A stretch of DNA of 64,000 nt from Myoxocephalus aenaeus (Eukaryota; Chordata; Actinopteri; Perciformes; Cottidae): contig JBAMJR010000332.1 of the NCBI GenBank assembly GCA_038501785.1, positions 546,001-610,000 of the forward strand, given 5' to 3'. A program made the translations under genes and the position numbers. The notes below the pieces were generated by a model. It was not told the origin of the DNA, did not search any database, and was given only the letters and a program-made list of their open reading frames with translations. Each line of letters starts with the position of its first letter. The stretch's first letter is position 1. Below, piece after piece: positions 35,101 through 50,100 of the stretch.

Positions 35101-38100
35101 AACAACAACTGCAGCCCCAACAACATCAACTGCGGCCCCAACAACAAGAATTGCTGCAACAACAACAACAACAACTGCAGCCCCAACAACATCAACTGCG
35201 GCCCCAACAAAAAGAATTCCTGCAACAACAACAACAACAACTGCAGCCCCAACAACATCAACTGCTGCCCCAACAACTGCATCCCCAACAACAACAACTG
35301 CGGCCCCCACAACAACAACTGCAGCCACAACAACAACAACAATAGCTGCTGCCCCCACAACAACAACTTCTGCCCCAACAACAAGAATTGCTGCAACAAC
35401 AACAACAACAACTGCAGCCCCAACAACATCAACTGCGGCCCCAACAACAAGAATTGCTGCAACAACAACAACAACAACTGCAGCCCCAACAACATCAACT
35501 GCGGCCCCAACAACAAGAATTGCTGCAACAACAACAACAACAACTGCAGCCCCAACAACATCAACTGCGGCCCCAACAACAACAACAACTGCTGCCCCAA
35601 CAACTGCAGCCCCAACAACAAAAACTGCGGCCCCAACAACAACTGAGGCCCCAACAACAACAACTGCTGCCCCAACAACTGCAGCCCCAACAACAACAAC
35701 TGCGGCCCCCACAACAACAACTGCAGCCACAACAACAACAACAACAACAGCTGCTGCCCCCACAACAACAACTTCTGCGGCCCCAACAACAAAAACTGCG
35801 GCCACAACAACAACATCTGCACCTACCACAATAAGCATGACTTTTAGATCTCCTAAATCCACATTTACAAGTGATTTGAGTGATCCGTCATCTCCAGCTT
35901 TCAAGGAACGAGCTGCAATGATAAATGAAGAGGTAAGTCTCATTCTTTGAATATAACCTGCTAGTTCAACTTTTCAACTTCTTTTTCAACTCAATTATTT
36001 GATGACAGAGCTCAATCATCCAATCAAAAAACTGAAAACTTACTATAAAGTATACTTGGTATTTAAAAAAATAATCAAGGGGAATATATGAAATTAAATA
36101 AAACAAATTGTCCAGCTTGTGCTACTGTTCTCATACAAACAGTTCAATCTTTAAAGGCAAAAGTAAAAAGTGTTTGAAGTGTGTTTCCCGCATCTAGTCG
36201 TGTTGTTTCAGACAGCAACAAAATGAATCGTCCTCTGTCACTTCTGCTTTTTCAAGAAAAGGAAAAGCGGAGCTCATGCTACCGCCGACTCTCTGGGACC
36301 GTCATGGCCTCAAGCTAACATAAAAACGCTTTGTGTAGAGCCAGTATTTGATTTGTCCTTTTGGGCTCCTGTATAAACACTGTATTGCAGTGCGGCAAAC
36401 TCTGTGAAGACGATCCTTTTCCTCTACAGACATGAAGGACTCGTTCAGAGCAAATGAAAACACGCAGATTCTTAGTTTCAGTTGATTTGAGACAAAGCTA
36501 GTAATGCATGATTTACTCCATTTCTACTTATAGAACCCACAAACCTATCTTCATTCAAGCAAGCCCTCAAAACCCACCTCTTCCAGATCGCCTTCACCTG
36601 TTAAACCCCTACACCTATCCTACACTATGATCCTCACAGCTTCTCCAGTTTTATTTTTTATTTTTTTTTACAGAAAATGTTCTGTTGGTTTGTTTTATGT
36701 GCTTTGTCTTTCCATTTTTGTTTTGTTCAGTTTGTCTCTGTCTCTTGTCCCCAATGTAAAGAGTCTTTGTGTTCTCAGAAAAGCGCTATAAAAGTTTTAA
36801 TTATTATTAAACCTGCACACTGGTCCTTTAAATACGGTCTAATATTAATTTCTGTTCCTGCAGCTTGAACCTATCTTCACATCGACATTCCCTTCCTCCT
36901 TCCAGTCCATGGAAGTGGTGTCATTCAGGTATTGTGTTTAGGGAAACAGTGTTGCAATTCTTACAATTCAATAATAGCGGCTTAAATGTAATACTTTAAA
37001 ATATATCTTTTGTTTCCCCTTCTGCAGTCCTGGATCAATCATCAACAACATTGAAGCCAGCTTTAACAACATGTTACCTCCTAATGAAAATGAGATTAAA
37101 GAAAGTTTGACTGAAGCCGCTTCAAGTGTCACCGGCTTCGACATTGAAACCACCTCAATCAGTGTGAACGTCACATGTAAGCAACGAGAGCTACTTGATC
37201 AACGATGTCAAAGGTTGCACAAACTATTGTATAACTAATGTTTTGTTTAACTGCAGCAACTGCAACTGCTGCTCCTGCAACTGAAGCAACTGCAACTGCA
37301 GCAAATGTAGCAACTACAACTGCAGTAACTACAACTAAAACTGCAGCAACTACAACTACAACAACAACAACTGTGGCCGCAACAACAACAACTACAGCAC
37401 CAAAAACAACAACTGCGGCCCCCACAACAACAACTGTGGCCCCAACAACAACAACTGCGGCCCCAACAACAACAACTGGGACCCCAACAACAACAACTTC
37501 TGCCCCAACAACGACAACTGCGTCCCCGACAAGAACAACTGTGGCACCAACAACAACTGCTGCCCCAACAACGACAACTGTGGCCCCAACAACAACTACG
37601 GCCCCAACAATGACAACTTCTGCCCCAACAACGACAACTGCAGCCCCAACAACAACAACTTCTGCCCCAACAACGACAACTGCAGCCCCAACAACAACAA
37701 CTGCAGGCCAAACAACAACAACTGCTGCACCAACAACAACTTCTGCCCCAACAACAACAACTGCTGCCCCAACAACAACAACTGCAGCCCAAAAAACAAC
37801 TGCTGCCCCAACAACAACAACTGCGGCCCCAACAACAACAACTTCTGCCCCAACAACAACAACTTCTGCCCCAACAACAACAACTTCTGCCCCAAGAACA
37901 ACATCTGCGGCCCAGACAACAACAACTGCGGCCCCAATAACAACAACTGCTGCCCCAACAACGAAAACTGCAGCCCCAACAACAACTGCTTCCCCAACAA
38001 CAACTGCAGCCCCAACAACAACTGCTGCCCCAACAAAAACAACTGCGGCTCCAACAACAACAACTGCAGCCCCAACAACAAAAACTGCTGCCCCAACAAT

Positions 38101-41100
38101 GACAACTGCAGCCCCAACAACAACTGCTGCCCCAACAACAACTGCTTCCCCAACAACAACTGCAGCCCCAACAACAACTGCTGCCCCAACAACAACAACT
38201 GCGGCTCCAACAACAACAACTGCAGCCCCAACAACAAAAACTGCTGCCCCAACAACAACAACTGCAGCCCCAACAACAACTGCGACACCAACAACTGCAG
38301 CACCAACAACAACAACTGCTGTCCCAACAACAACAACTACAGCCCCAACAACAACAACTATGGCCCCCACAACAACAACAGCAGCCCCAATAACTGCTGC
38401 CACAACAACAACAACTGCACCTCAAACAACAACAACTGCGGCCCCAACAACAACAGCTACAGCCCCAACAACGACAACTGTGGCCCCAACAACAACAACT
38501 GTGGCCCCCACAACAACATCTGCGGCCCCAACAACAACAACTGCTGCCCCAACAACAACAACTGCGGCCCCGACAACAACAACTGCAGCCACAACAACAA
38601 CAACAGCTGCTGCCCCCACAACAACAACTTCTGCCCCAACAACGACAACTGCGGCCCCAACAACAAGAATTGCTGCCACAACAACAACAACTGCTGCCCC
38701 AACAACTGCAGCCCCAACAACATCAACTGCGGCCCCAACAACAACAACTGCTGCCCCAACAACTGCAGCCCCAACAACAACAACTGCGGCCCCCACAACA
38801 ACAACTGCAGCCACAACAACAACAGCTGCTGCCCCCACAACAACAACTTCTGCCCCAACAACGACAACTGTGTCCCCGCCAACAACAACTGTGGCACCAA
38901 CAACAACAACTGCTGCCCCAACAACGACAACTGTGGCCCCAACAACAACTACGGCCCCAACAATGACAACTGCCGCCCCAACAACTGCGGCCTCAACAAC
39001 AACAACTTCTGCCCCAACAACGACAACTGCAGCCCCAACAACAACAACTGCAGGCCCAACAACAACAACTGCGGCCCCAACATCAACAACTGCTGCCCCA
39101 ACAACAAAAACTGCGGCCCCAAGAACAACAACTGCTGCCCCAACAACAACTGCTTCCCCAACAACAACAACTTCTGCCCCAAGAACAACAACTGTGGCCC
39201 CAACAACAACAACTTCTGACGCAACAACAACAACTGCGGCCCCAACAACAACAACTTCTGCCCCAACAACAACTGCGGCCCCGACAACAACAACTGCGGC
39301 CCCAATAACAACAACTGCTGCCCCAACAACGAAAACTGCGGCCCCAACAACAACAACTGCTTCCCCAACAACAACAACAACAACAACTGCTTCCCCAACA
39401 ACAACTGCAGCCCCAACAACAACTGCTGCCCCAACAACAACAACTGCGGCCCCAACAACAACAACTGCTGCCCCAACAATGACAACTGCAGCCCCAACAA
39501 CAACAACTATGGCCCCCACAACAACAACAACAGCAGCCCTAACAACTGCTGCCACAACAACAACAACAACAACTGCACCTCAAACAACAACAACTGTGGA
39601 CCCAACAACAACTGTGACCCCAACAACAACTGCAGCTCCAACAACTACTGCGCCCCCAACAACAAAAACTGCAGCCCCAACAACGACAACTGTGGCCCCA
39701 ACAACAACAACAACAACAACTGTGGCCCCCACAACAACATCTGCGGCCCCAACAACAACAACTGCTGCCCCCACAACAACAACTGCAGCCACAACAACAA
39801 CAACAACAGCTGCTGCCCCCACAACAATGACTTCTGCCCCAACAACGACAACTGCGGCCCCAACAACAACAACTGCGGCCCCAACAACAAGAATTGCTGC
39901 CACAACAACAACTGCTGCCCCAACAACTGCAGCCCCAACAACATCAACTGCGGCCCCAACAACTGCAGCCCCAACAACAACAACTGCAGCCCCCACAACA
40001 ATAACTGCAGCCACAACAACAACAACAGCTGCTGCCCCCACAACAACAACTTCTGCCCCAACAACGACAACTGCGGCCCCAACAACAACAACTGCAGCCC
40101 CAACAACAACTGAGGCCCCAACAACAACAACTGAGGCCCCCACAACGACAACTCTGGCCCCAACAACAACAACATCTGCACCTACAACAATAAGCATGAC
40201 TTTTAGATCTGCTAAATCCACATTTACAAGTGATTTGAGTGATCCGTCATCTCCAGCTTTCAAGGAACGAGCTGCAATGATAAATGAAGAGGTAAGGCTC
40301 ATTATTTGAATATAAACTGCTAGTTCAACTTTTCAACTTCTTTTTCAACTCAATTATTTGATGACAGAGCTCAATCATCCAATCAAAAAACTGAAAACTT
40401 ACTAGAAAGTATACTTGGTATTTCAAAAAATCATCAAGGGGAATATATGAAATTAAATGAAACAAATTGTCCAGCTTGTGCAACTGTTCTCAAACAAACA
40501 GTTCAATCTTTAAAGGCAAAAGTAAAAAGTGTTTGAAGTGCGTTTCCCGCATCTAGTCGTGTTGTTTCAGACAGCAACAAAATGAATCGTCCTCCGTCAC
40601 TTCTGCTTTTTCAAGAAAAGGAAAAGCGGAGCTCATGCTACCGCCGACTCTCTGGGACCGTCATGGCCTCAAGATAAAAACGCTTTGTGAAGAGCCAGTA
40701 TTTGATTTGTCCTTTTGGGCTCCTGTATAAACACTGTATTGCAGTGCGGCAAACTCTGTGAAGACGATCCTTTTCCTCTACAGACATGAAGGACTCGTTC
40801 AGAGCAAATGAAAACACGCAGATTCTTAGTTTCAGTTGATTTGAGACAAAGCTAGTAATGCATGATTTACTCCATTTCTACTTATAGAACCCACAAACCT
40901 ATCTTCATTCAAGCAAGCCCTCAAAACCCACCTCTTCCAGATCGCCTTCACCTGTTAAACCCCTACACCTATCCTACACTATGATCCTCACAGCTTCTCC
41001 AGTTTTATTTTTTATTTTTTTTTACAGAAAATGTTCTGTTGGTTTGTTTTATGTGCTTTGTCTTTCCATTTTTGTTTTGTTCAGTTTGTCTCTGTCTCTT

Positions 41101-44100
41101 GTCCCCAATGTAAAGAGTCTTTGTGTTCTCAGAAAAGCGCTATAAAAGTTTTAATTATTATTAAACCTGCACACTGGTCCTTTAAATACGGTCTAATATT
41201 AATTTCTGTTCCTGCAGCTTGAACCTATCTTCACATCGACATTCCCTTCCTCCTTCCAGTCCATGGAAGTGGTGTCATTCAGGTATTGTGTTTAGGGAAA
41301 CAGTGTTGCAATTCTTACAATTCAATAATAGCGGCTTAAATGTAATACTTTAAAATATATCTTTTGTTTCCCCTTCTGCAGTCCTGGATCAATCATCAAC
41401 AACATTGAAGCCAGCTTTAACAACATGTTACCTCCTAATGAAAATGAGATTAAAGAAAGTTTGACTGAAGCCGCTTCAAGTGTCACCGGCTTCGACATTG
41501 AAACCACCTCAATCAGTGTGAACGTCACATGTAAGCAACGAGAGCTACTTGATCAACGATGTCAAAGGTTGCACAAACTATTGTATAACTAATGTTTTGT
41601 TTAACTGCAGCAACTGCAACTGCTGCTCCTGCAACTGAAGCAACTGCAACTGCAGCAAATGTAGCAACTACAACTGCAGTAACTACAACTAAAACTGCAG
41701 CAACTACAACTACAACAACAACAACTGTGGCCGCAACAACAACAACTACAGCACCAAAAACAACAACTGCGGCCCCCACAACAACAACTGTGGCCCCAAC
41801 AACAACAACTGCGGCCCCAACAACAACAACTGGGACCCCAACAACAACAACTTCTGCCCCAACAACGACAACTGCGTCCCCGACAAGAACAACTGTGGCA
41901 CCAACAACAACTGCTGCCCCAACAACGACAACTGTGGCCCCAACAACAACTACGGCCCCAACAATGACAACTTCTGCCCCAACAACGACAACTGCAGCCC
42001 CAACAACAACAACTTCTGCCCCAACAACGACAACTGCAGCCCCAACAACAACAACTGCAGGCCAAACAACAACAACTGCTGCACCAACAACAACTTCTGC
42101 CCCAACAACAACAACTGCTGCCCCAACAACAACAACTGCAGCCCAAAAAACAACTGCTGCCCCAACAACAACAACTGCGGCCCCAACAACAACAACAACT
42201 TCTGCCCCAACAACAACAACTTCTGCCCCAAGAACAACATCTGCGGCCCAGACAACAACAACTGCGGCCCCAATAACAACAACTGCTGCCCCAACAACGA
42301 AAACTGCAGCCCCAACAACAACTGCTTCCCCAACAACAACTGCAGCCCCAACAACAACTGCTGCCCCAACAACAACAACTGCGGCTCCAACAACAACAAC
42401 TGCAGCCCCAACAACAAAAACTGCTGCCCCAACAATGACAACTGCAGCCCCAACAACAACTGCTGCCCCAACAACAACTGCTTCCCCAACAACAACTGCA
42501 GCCCCAACAACAACTGCTGCCCCAACAACAACAACTGCGGCTCCAACAACAACAACTGCAGCCCCAACAACAAAAACTGCTGCCCCAACAACAACAACTG
42601 CAGCCCCAACAACAACTGCGACACCAACAACTGCAGCACCAACAACAACAACTGCTGTCCCAACAACAACAACTACAGCCCCAACAACAACAACTATGGC
42701 CCCCACAACAACAACAGCAGCCCCAATAACTGCTGCCACAACAACAACAACTGCACCTCAAACAACAACAACTGCGGCCCCAACAACAACAGCTACAGCC
42801 CCAACAACGACAACTGTGGCCCCAACAACAACAACTGTGGCCCCCACAACAACATCTGCGGCCCCAACAACAACAACTGCTGCCCCAACAACAACAACTG
42901 CGGCCCCGACAACAACAACTGCAGCCACAACAACAACAACAACAGCTGCTGCCCCCACAACAACAACTTCTGCCCCAACAACGACAACTGCGGCCCCAAC
43001 AACAAGAATTGCTGCCACAACAACAACAACTGCTGCCCCAACAACTGCAGCCCCAACAACATCAACTGCGGCCCCAACAACAACAACTGCTGCCCCAACA
43101 ACTGCAGCCCCAACAACAACAACTGCGGCCCCCACAACAACAACTGCAGCCACAACAACAACAGCTGCTGCCCCCACAACAACAACTTCTGCCCCAACAA
43201 CGACAACTGTGTCCCCGCCAACAACAACTGTGGCACCAACAACAACAACTGCTGCCCCAACAACGACAACTGTGGCCCCAACAACAACTACGGCCCCAAC
43301 AATGACAACTGCCGCCCCAACAACTGCGGCCTCAACAACAACAACTTCTGCCCCAACAACGACAACTGCAGCCCCAACAACAACAACTGCAGGCCCAACA
43401 ACAACAACTGCGGCCCCAACATCAACAACTGCTGCCCCAACAACAAAAACTGCGGCCCCAAGAACAACAACTGTGGCCCCTACAACTGCTGCCCCAACAA
43501 CGACAACTGCAGCCGCAACAACAACAACTGCAGCCCCAACAACAACTGCTTCCCCAACAACAACAACTTCTGCCCCAAGAACAACAACTGTGGCCCCAAC
43601 AACAACAACTTCTGCCGCAACAACAACAACTGCGGCCCCAACAACAACAACTTCTGCCCCAACAACAACTGCGGCCCCGACAACAACAACTGCGGCCCCA
43701 ATAACAACAACTGCTGCCCCAACAACGAAAACTGCGGCCCCAACAACAACAACTGCTTCCCCAACAACAACAACAACAACAACTGCTTCCCCAACAACAA
43801 CTGCAGCCCCAACAACAACTGCTGCCCCAACAACAACAACTGCGGCCCCAACAACAACAACTGCTGCCCCAACAACAACAACAGCAGCCCTAACAACTGC
43901 TGCCACAACAACAACAACAACTGCACCTCAAACAACAACAACTGTGGACCCAACAACAACTGTGACCCCAACAACAACTGCAGCTCCAACAACTACTGCG
44001 CCCCCAACAACAAAAACTGCAGCCCCAACAACGACAACTGTGGCCCCAACAACAACAACAACAACAACAACTGTGGCCCCCACAACAACATCTGCGGCCC

Positions 44101-47100
44101 CAACAACAACAACTGCTGCCCCCACAACAACAACTGCAGCCACAACAACAACAACAACAGCTGCTACCCCCACAACAATGACTTCTGCCCCAACAACGAC
44201 AACTGCGGCCCCAACAACAACAACTGCGGCCCCAACAACAAGAATTGCTGCCACAACAACAACTGCTGCCCCAACAACTGCAGCCCCAACAACATCAACT
44301 GCGGCCCCAACAACTGCAGCCCCAACAACAACAACTGCAGCCCCCACAACAATAACTGCAGCCACAACAACAACAACAGCTGCTGCCCCCACAACAACAA
44401 CTTCTGCCCCAACAACGACAACTGCGGCCCCAACAACAACAACTGCAGCCCCAACAACAACTGAGGCCCCAACAACAACAACTGAGGCCCCCACAACGAC
44501 AACTCTGGCCCCAACAACAACAACATCTGCACCTACCACAATAAGCATGACTTTTAGATCTGCTAAATCCACATTTACAAGTGATTTGAGTGATCCGTCA
44601 TCTCCAGCTTTCAAGGAACGAGCTGCAATGATAAATGAAGAGGTAAGGCTCATTATTTGAATATAAACTGCTAGTTCAACTTTTCAACTTCTTTTTCAAC
44701 TCAATTATTTGATGACAGAGCTCAATCATCCAATCAAAAAACTGAAAACTTACTAGAAAGTATACTTGGTATTTCAAAAAATCATCAAGGGGAATATATG
44801 AAATTAAATGAAACAAATTGTCCAGCTTGTGCAACTGTTCTCAAACAAACAGTTCAATCTTTAAAGGCAAAAGTAAAAAGTGTTTGAAGTGCGTTTCCCG
44901 CATCTAGTCGTGTTGTTTCAGACAGCAACAAAATGAATCGTCCTCCGTCACTTCTGCTTTTTCAAGAAAAGGAAAAGCGGAGCTCATGCTACCGCCGACT
45001 CTCTGGGACCGTCATGGCCTCAAGCTAACATAAAAACGCTTTGTGAAGAGCCAGTATTTGATTTGTCCTTTTGGGCTCCTGTATAAACACTGTATTGCAG
45101 TGCGGCAAACTCTGTGAAGACGATCCTTTTCCTCTACAGACATGAAGGACTCGTTCAGAGCAAATGAAAACACGCAGATTCTTAGTTTCAGTTGATTTGA
45201 GACAAAGCTAGTAATGCATGATTTACTCCATTTCTACTTATAGAACCCACAAACCTATCTTCATTCAAGCAAGCCCTCAAAACCCACCTCTTCCAGATCG
45301 CCTTCACCTGTTAAACCCCTACACCTATCCTACACTATGATCCTCACAGCTTCTCCAGTTTTCTTTTTCTTTTTTTTTTACAAAAAATGTTCTGTTGGTT
45401 TGTTTTATGTGCTTTGTCTTTCCATTTTTGTTTTGTTCAGTTTGTCTCTGTCTCTTGTCCCCAATGTAAAGAGTCTTTGTGTTCTGAGAAAAGCGCTATA
45501 AAAGTTTTAATTATTATTAAACCTGCACACTGGTCCTTTAAATACGGTCTAATATTAATTTCTGTTCCTGCAGCTTGAACCTATCTTCACATCGACATTC
45601 CCTTCCTCCTTCCAGTCCATGGAAGTGGTGTCATTCAGGTATTGTGTTTAGAGAAACAGTGTTGCAATTCTTACAATTCAATAATAGCGGCTTAAATGTA
45701 ATACTTTAAACTATATCTTTTGTTTCCCCTTCTGCAGTCCTGGATCAATCATCAACAACATTGAAGCCAGCTTTAACAACATGTTACCTCCTAATGAAAA
45801 TGAGATTAAAGAAAGTTTGACTGAAGCCGCTTCAAGTGTCACCGGCTTCGACATTGAAACCACCTCAATCAGTGTGAACGTCACATGTAAGCAACGAGAG
45901 CTAGTTGATCAACGATGTCAAAGGTTGCACAAACTATTGTATAACTAATGTTTTGTTTCACTGCAGCAACTGCAACTGCTGCTCCTGCAACTGAAGCAAC
46001 TGCAACTGCAGTAACTACAACTAAAACTGCAGCAACTACAACTACAACAACAACAACTATGTCCGCAACAACAACAACTACAGCACCAACAACAACAACT
46101 GTGGCCCCAACAACAACAACTGCGGCCCCGACAACAACTGCGGCCCCAATAACAACAACTGCTGCCCCAACAATGACAACTGCAGCCCGAACAACAACTG
46201 CTTCCCAAACAACAACAACAACAACTGCAGCACCAACAACAACAACTGCGGCTCCAACAACAACTGCAGCCCCAACAACAACAACTGCTGCCCCAACAAT
46301 GACAACTGCAGCCCCAACAACAACTGCTGCCCCAACAACAACTGCTTCCCCAACAACTGCAGCCCCACCAACAACTGCAGCACCAACAACAACTGCTGCC
46401 CCAACAACAACAACTGCAGCACCAACAACAACAACTATGGCCCCCACAACAACAACAGCAGCCCCAACAACTGCTGCCACAACAACAACAACTGCACCTC
46501 AAACAACAACAACAACAGCGGCCCCAACAACAACTGTGACCCCAACAACAACAACTGCAGCTCCAACAACTACTGCGCCCCCAACAACAAAAACTGCAGC
46601 ACCAACAACAACAACTGCGGCACCAACAACAACAGCTACAGCCCCAACAACGACAACTGTGGCCCCAACAACAACAACTGTGGCCCCCACAACAACATCT
46701 GCGGCCCCAACAACAACAACTGCTGCCCCAACAACTGCAGCCCCAACAACAACAACTGCTGCCCCAACAACAACAACTGCAGCCACAACAACAACAACTG
46801 TGGCCCCCACAACAACAACTTCTGCCGCAACAACAACAACTGCAGCCCCAACAACAACTGCTTCCCCACCAACAACAACTTCTGCCCAAAGAACAACAAC
46901 TGAATCCCCAACAACTTCAACTGCAGCCCCAACAACAACAACTGCGCCCCCAACAACAACAACTGCAGCCCCAACAACAACAACCGCTGCCCCAAGAACA
47001 ACAACTGCGGCCCCGACAACAAAAACTGCGGCCCCAATAACAACAACTGCTGCCCCAACAACGACAACTGCAGCCCCAACAACAACAACTGCAGCCCCAG

Positions 47101-50100
47101 CAACTGCTGCTCCTGCAACTGAAGCAACTGCAACTGCAGCAAATGTAGCAACAACAACTGCGGCCCCAATAACAACAACTGCTGCCCCAACAACAACAAC
47201 TGCAGCCCCAACAACAACAACAACTGCTGCCCCAACAACGACAACTGCAGCCGCAACAACAACAACTGCAGCCCCAACAACAACTGTTTCCCCACCAACA
47301 ACAACTTCTGCCCAAAGAACAACAACTGAATCCCCAACAACTTCAACTGCAGCCCCAACAACAACTGCAGCCCCAACAACAACAACCGCTGCCCCAAGAA
47401 CAACAACTGCGGTCCCGACAACAACAACTGCGGCCCCAACAACTGCTGCCCCAACAATGACAACTGCAGCCCCAACAACAACAACAACAACTTCTGCCAC
47501 AACAACAACAACTGCAGCCCCAACAACAACGACTGCGGCTCCAACAACAACAACTGCAGCCCCAACAACAACAACTGCGGCCCCAACAACAACAACTGCT
47601 GCCCCAACAACAACAACTGCGGCCCCAACAACAACAACTGCGGCCCCAACAACAACAACTGCTGCCCCAACAACAACAACTGCCGTCCCGACAACAACAA
47701 CTGCCGCCCCAACTACAACAACTGCGGCCCCAACAACAACAACTGCAGCCCCAACAACAACAACAACTGCCGCCCTAACAACTGCTGCCCCAACAACAAC
47801 AACTGCGGCCCCAGCAACAACAACTGCAGCCCCAACAACTGCAGCACCAACAACAACAACTGCAGACCCAACAACAACAACTGCGGCCCCAATAACAACA
47901 ACTGCTGCCCCAACAACAACTGCTTCCCCAACAACAACAACTGCAGCCCCAACAACAACTGCTGCCCCAACAACAACAACTGCAACCCCAACAACAACAA
48001 CTGCAGCCCCAACAACAACAACTGTGGCCCCAACAACAACAACTGCAGCTCCAACAACAACAATTACGGCCCCAACAACAACAACTGCGGCACCAACAAC
48101 AACAACTGCTGCCGCAACAACAACAACCGCAGACCAAACAACAACAACTGCAGTCCCAACAACAACAACTGCACTCCCAAAAACAACAACTGCACCACCA
48201 ACAACAACAACTGTGGCCCCAACATCAACAACTGCAGCTCCAACAACACCAACTACGGCCCCAACAACAACTGCGGCACCAACAACAACAACTGCAGCAC
48301 CAACAATGACAACTGCTGCCCCAACAACAACATCCACGGACCCAACAACAACAACTGCAGCCCCAACAACAACAACTGCGGCCCCCACAACAAAAACAAC
48401 TGTGGCCCCAACAACAACAACTGCAGCTCCAACAACAACAACTACGGCCACAACAACAACTGCGGCACCAACAACAACAACTGCAGCCCAAACAATGACA
48501 ATTGCGGCACCAACAACAACCACTGCAGCCCCAACAACAACAACTTCGTCCCCCACAACAATCACTGCAGCCCCAACAACAACAACTGCGGCCCCAACAA
48601 CAAAAACAACTGTGGCCCCAACAACAACAACTGCAGCTCCAACAACAACAACTACGGCCACAACAACAACTGCGGCACCAACAACAACAACTGCAGCCCC
48701 AACAACGACAACTGCAGCCGCAACAACAACAACTGCAGCCCCAACAACAACAACTTCGTCCCCCACAACAATCACTGCAGCCCCAACAACAACAACTGCG
48801 GCCCCAACAACAACAACTGCTGCACCAACAACAACAACGGCGGCCCCAACAACAACAACTGCACTCCCAAAAACAACAACTGCAGCACCAACAACAACAA
48901 CTGCAGCTCCAACAACACCAACTACGGCCCCAACAACAACTGCGGCACCAACAACAACAACTGCAGCCCCAACAACGACAACTGCAGCCGCAACAACAAC
49001 AACTGCAGCCCCAACAACAACAACTTCGTCCCCCACAACAATCACTGCAGCCCCAACAACAACAACTGCGGCCCCAACAACAACAACTGCTGCACCAACA
49101 ACAACAACGGCGGCCCCAACAACAACAACTGCACTCCCAAAAACAACAACTGCAGCACCAACAACAACAACTGCAGCTCCAACAACACCAACTACGGCCC
49201 CAACAACAACTGCGGCACCAACAACAACAACTGCAGCCCCAACAATGACAATTGCGGCACCAACAACAACAACTGCTGCCGCAACAACAACAACAACCGC
49301 AGACCAAACAGCAACAACTGCAGTCCCAACAACAACAACTGCACTCCCAAAAACAACAACTGCACCACCAACAACTACAATTGCGGCCCCAACAACAACA
49401 ACTGTGGCCCCTACAATGACAATTGCGGCGCCCACAACCACCATTCCAGCCCCAACAAGGACAACTGTGGCCCCAACAACAACTAAAGCCTCATCTAAAA
49501 CAACAACTGCTGCCCCAACAATAACAACTGCAGCCCCAACAATGACAATTGCGGCGCCCACAACAAGCACTCCAGCCCCAACAACGACAACTGTGGCCCC
49601 AACAACAACAACCTCGGCCCCCAAAACAACAACTGCTCCCCCAACAACTGCTGCCCCAACAACAACTGCAGCCCCAACAACTGCTAACCCAACAACAACA
49701 ACTGCTGCCGCAACAACAACAACCGCAGACCAAACAACAACTGCAGTCCCAACAACAACAACTGCATCCCCAACAACAACTGCTCCCCCAACGACAACAA
49801 CTGCAGCCCCAACAACGACAATTGCGGCCCACACAACAACCACTGTGACCCCAACAACAACTGCTGCCCCAACAACAACAATTGCGGCCCCCACAACAAT
49901 CACTGCGGCCCCAAAAACAACAACTGCTCCCCCAACAACAACAACTGCTGCCCCAACAACAACAACTGCAGCCCCAACAACTGCTAACCCAACAACAACA
50001 ACAACTGCATCCCCAACAACAACTGCTCCCCCAACAATAACAACTGCAGCCCCAACAACGACAATTGCGGCCACCACAACAACCACTGTGGCCCCAACAA

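Noticed and set aside
36677..36868. A 63-codon frame starting MFCWFVLCALSF, present three times (also 41031 and 45387), looking like a secreted peptide
   Set aside because: It lies inside the LINE-tail insertion in the SEA intron and is repeated only because the intron was duplicated.
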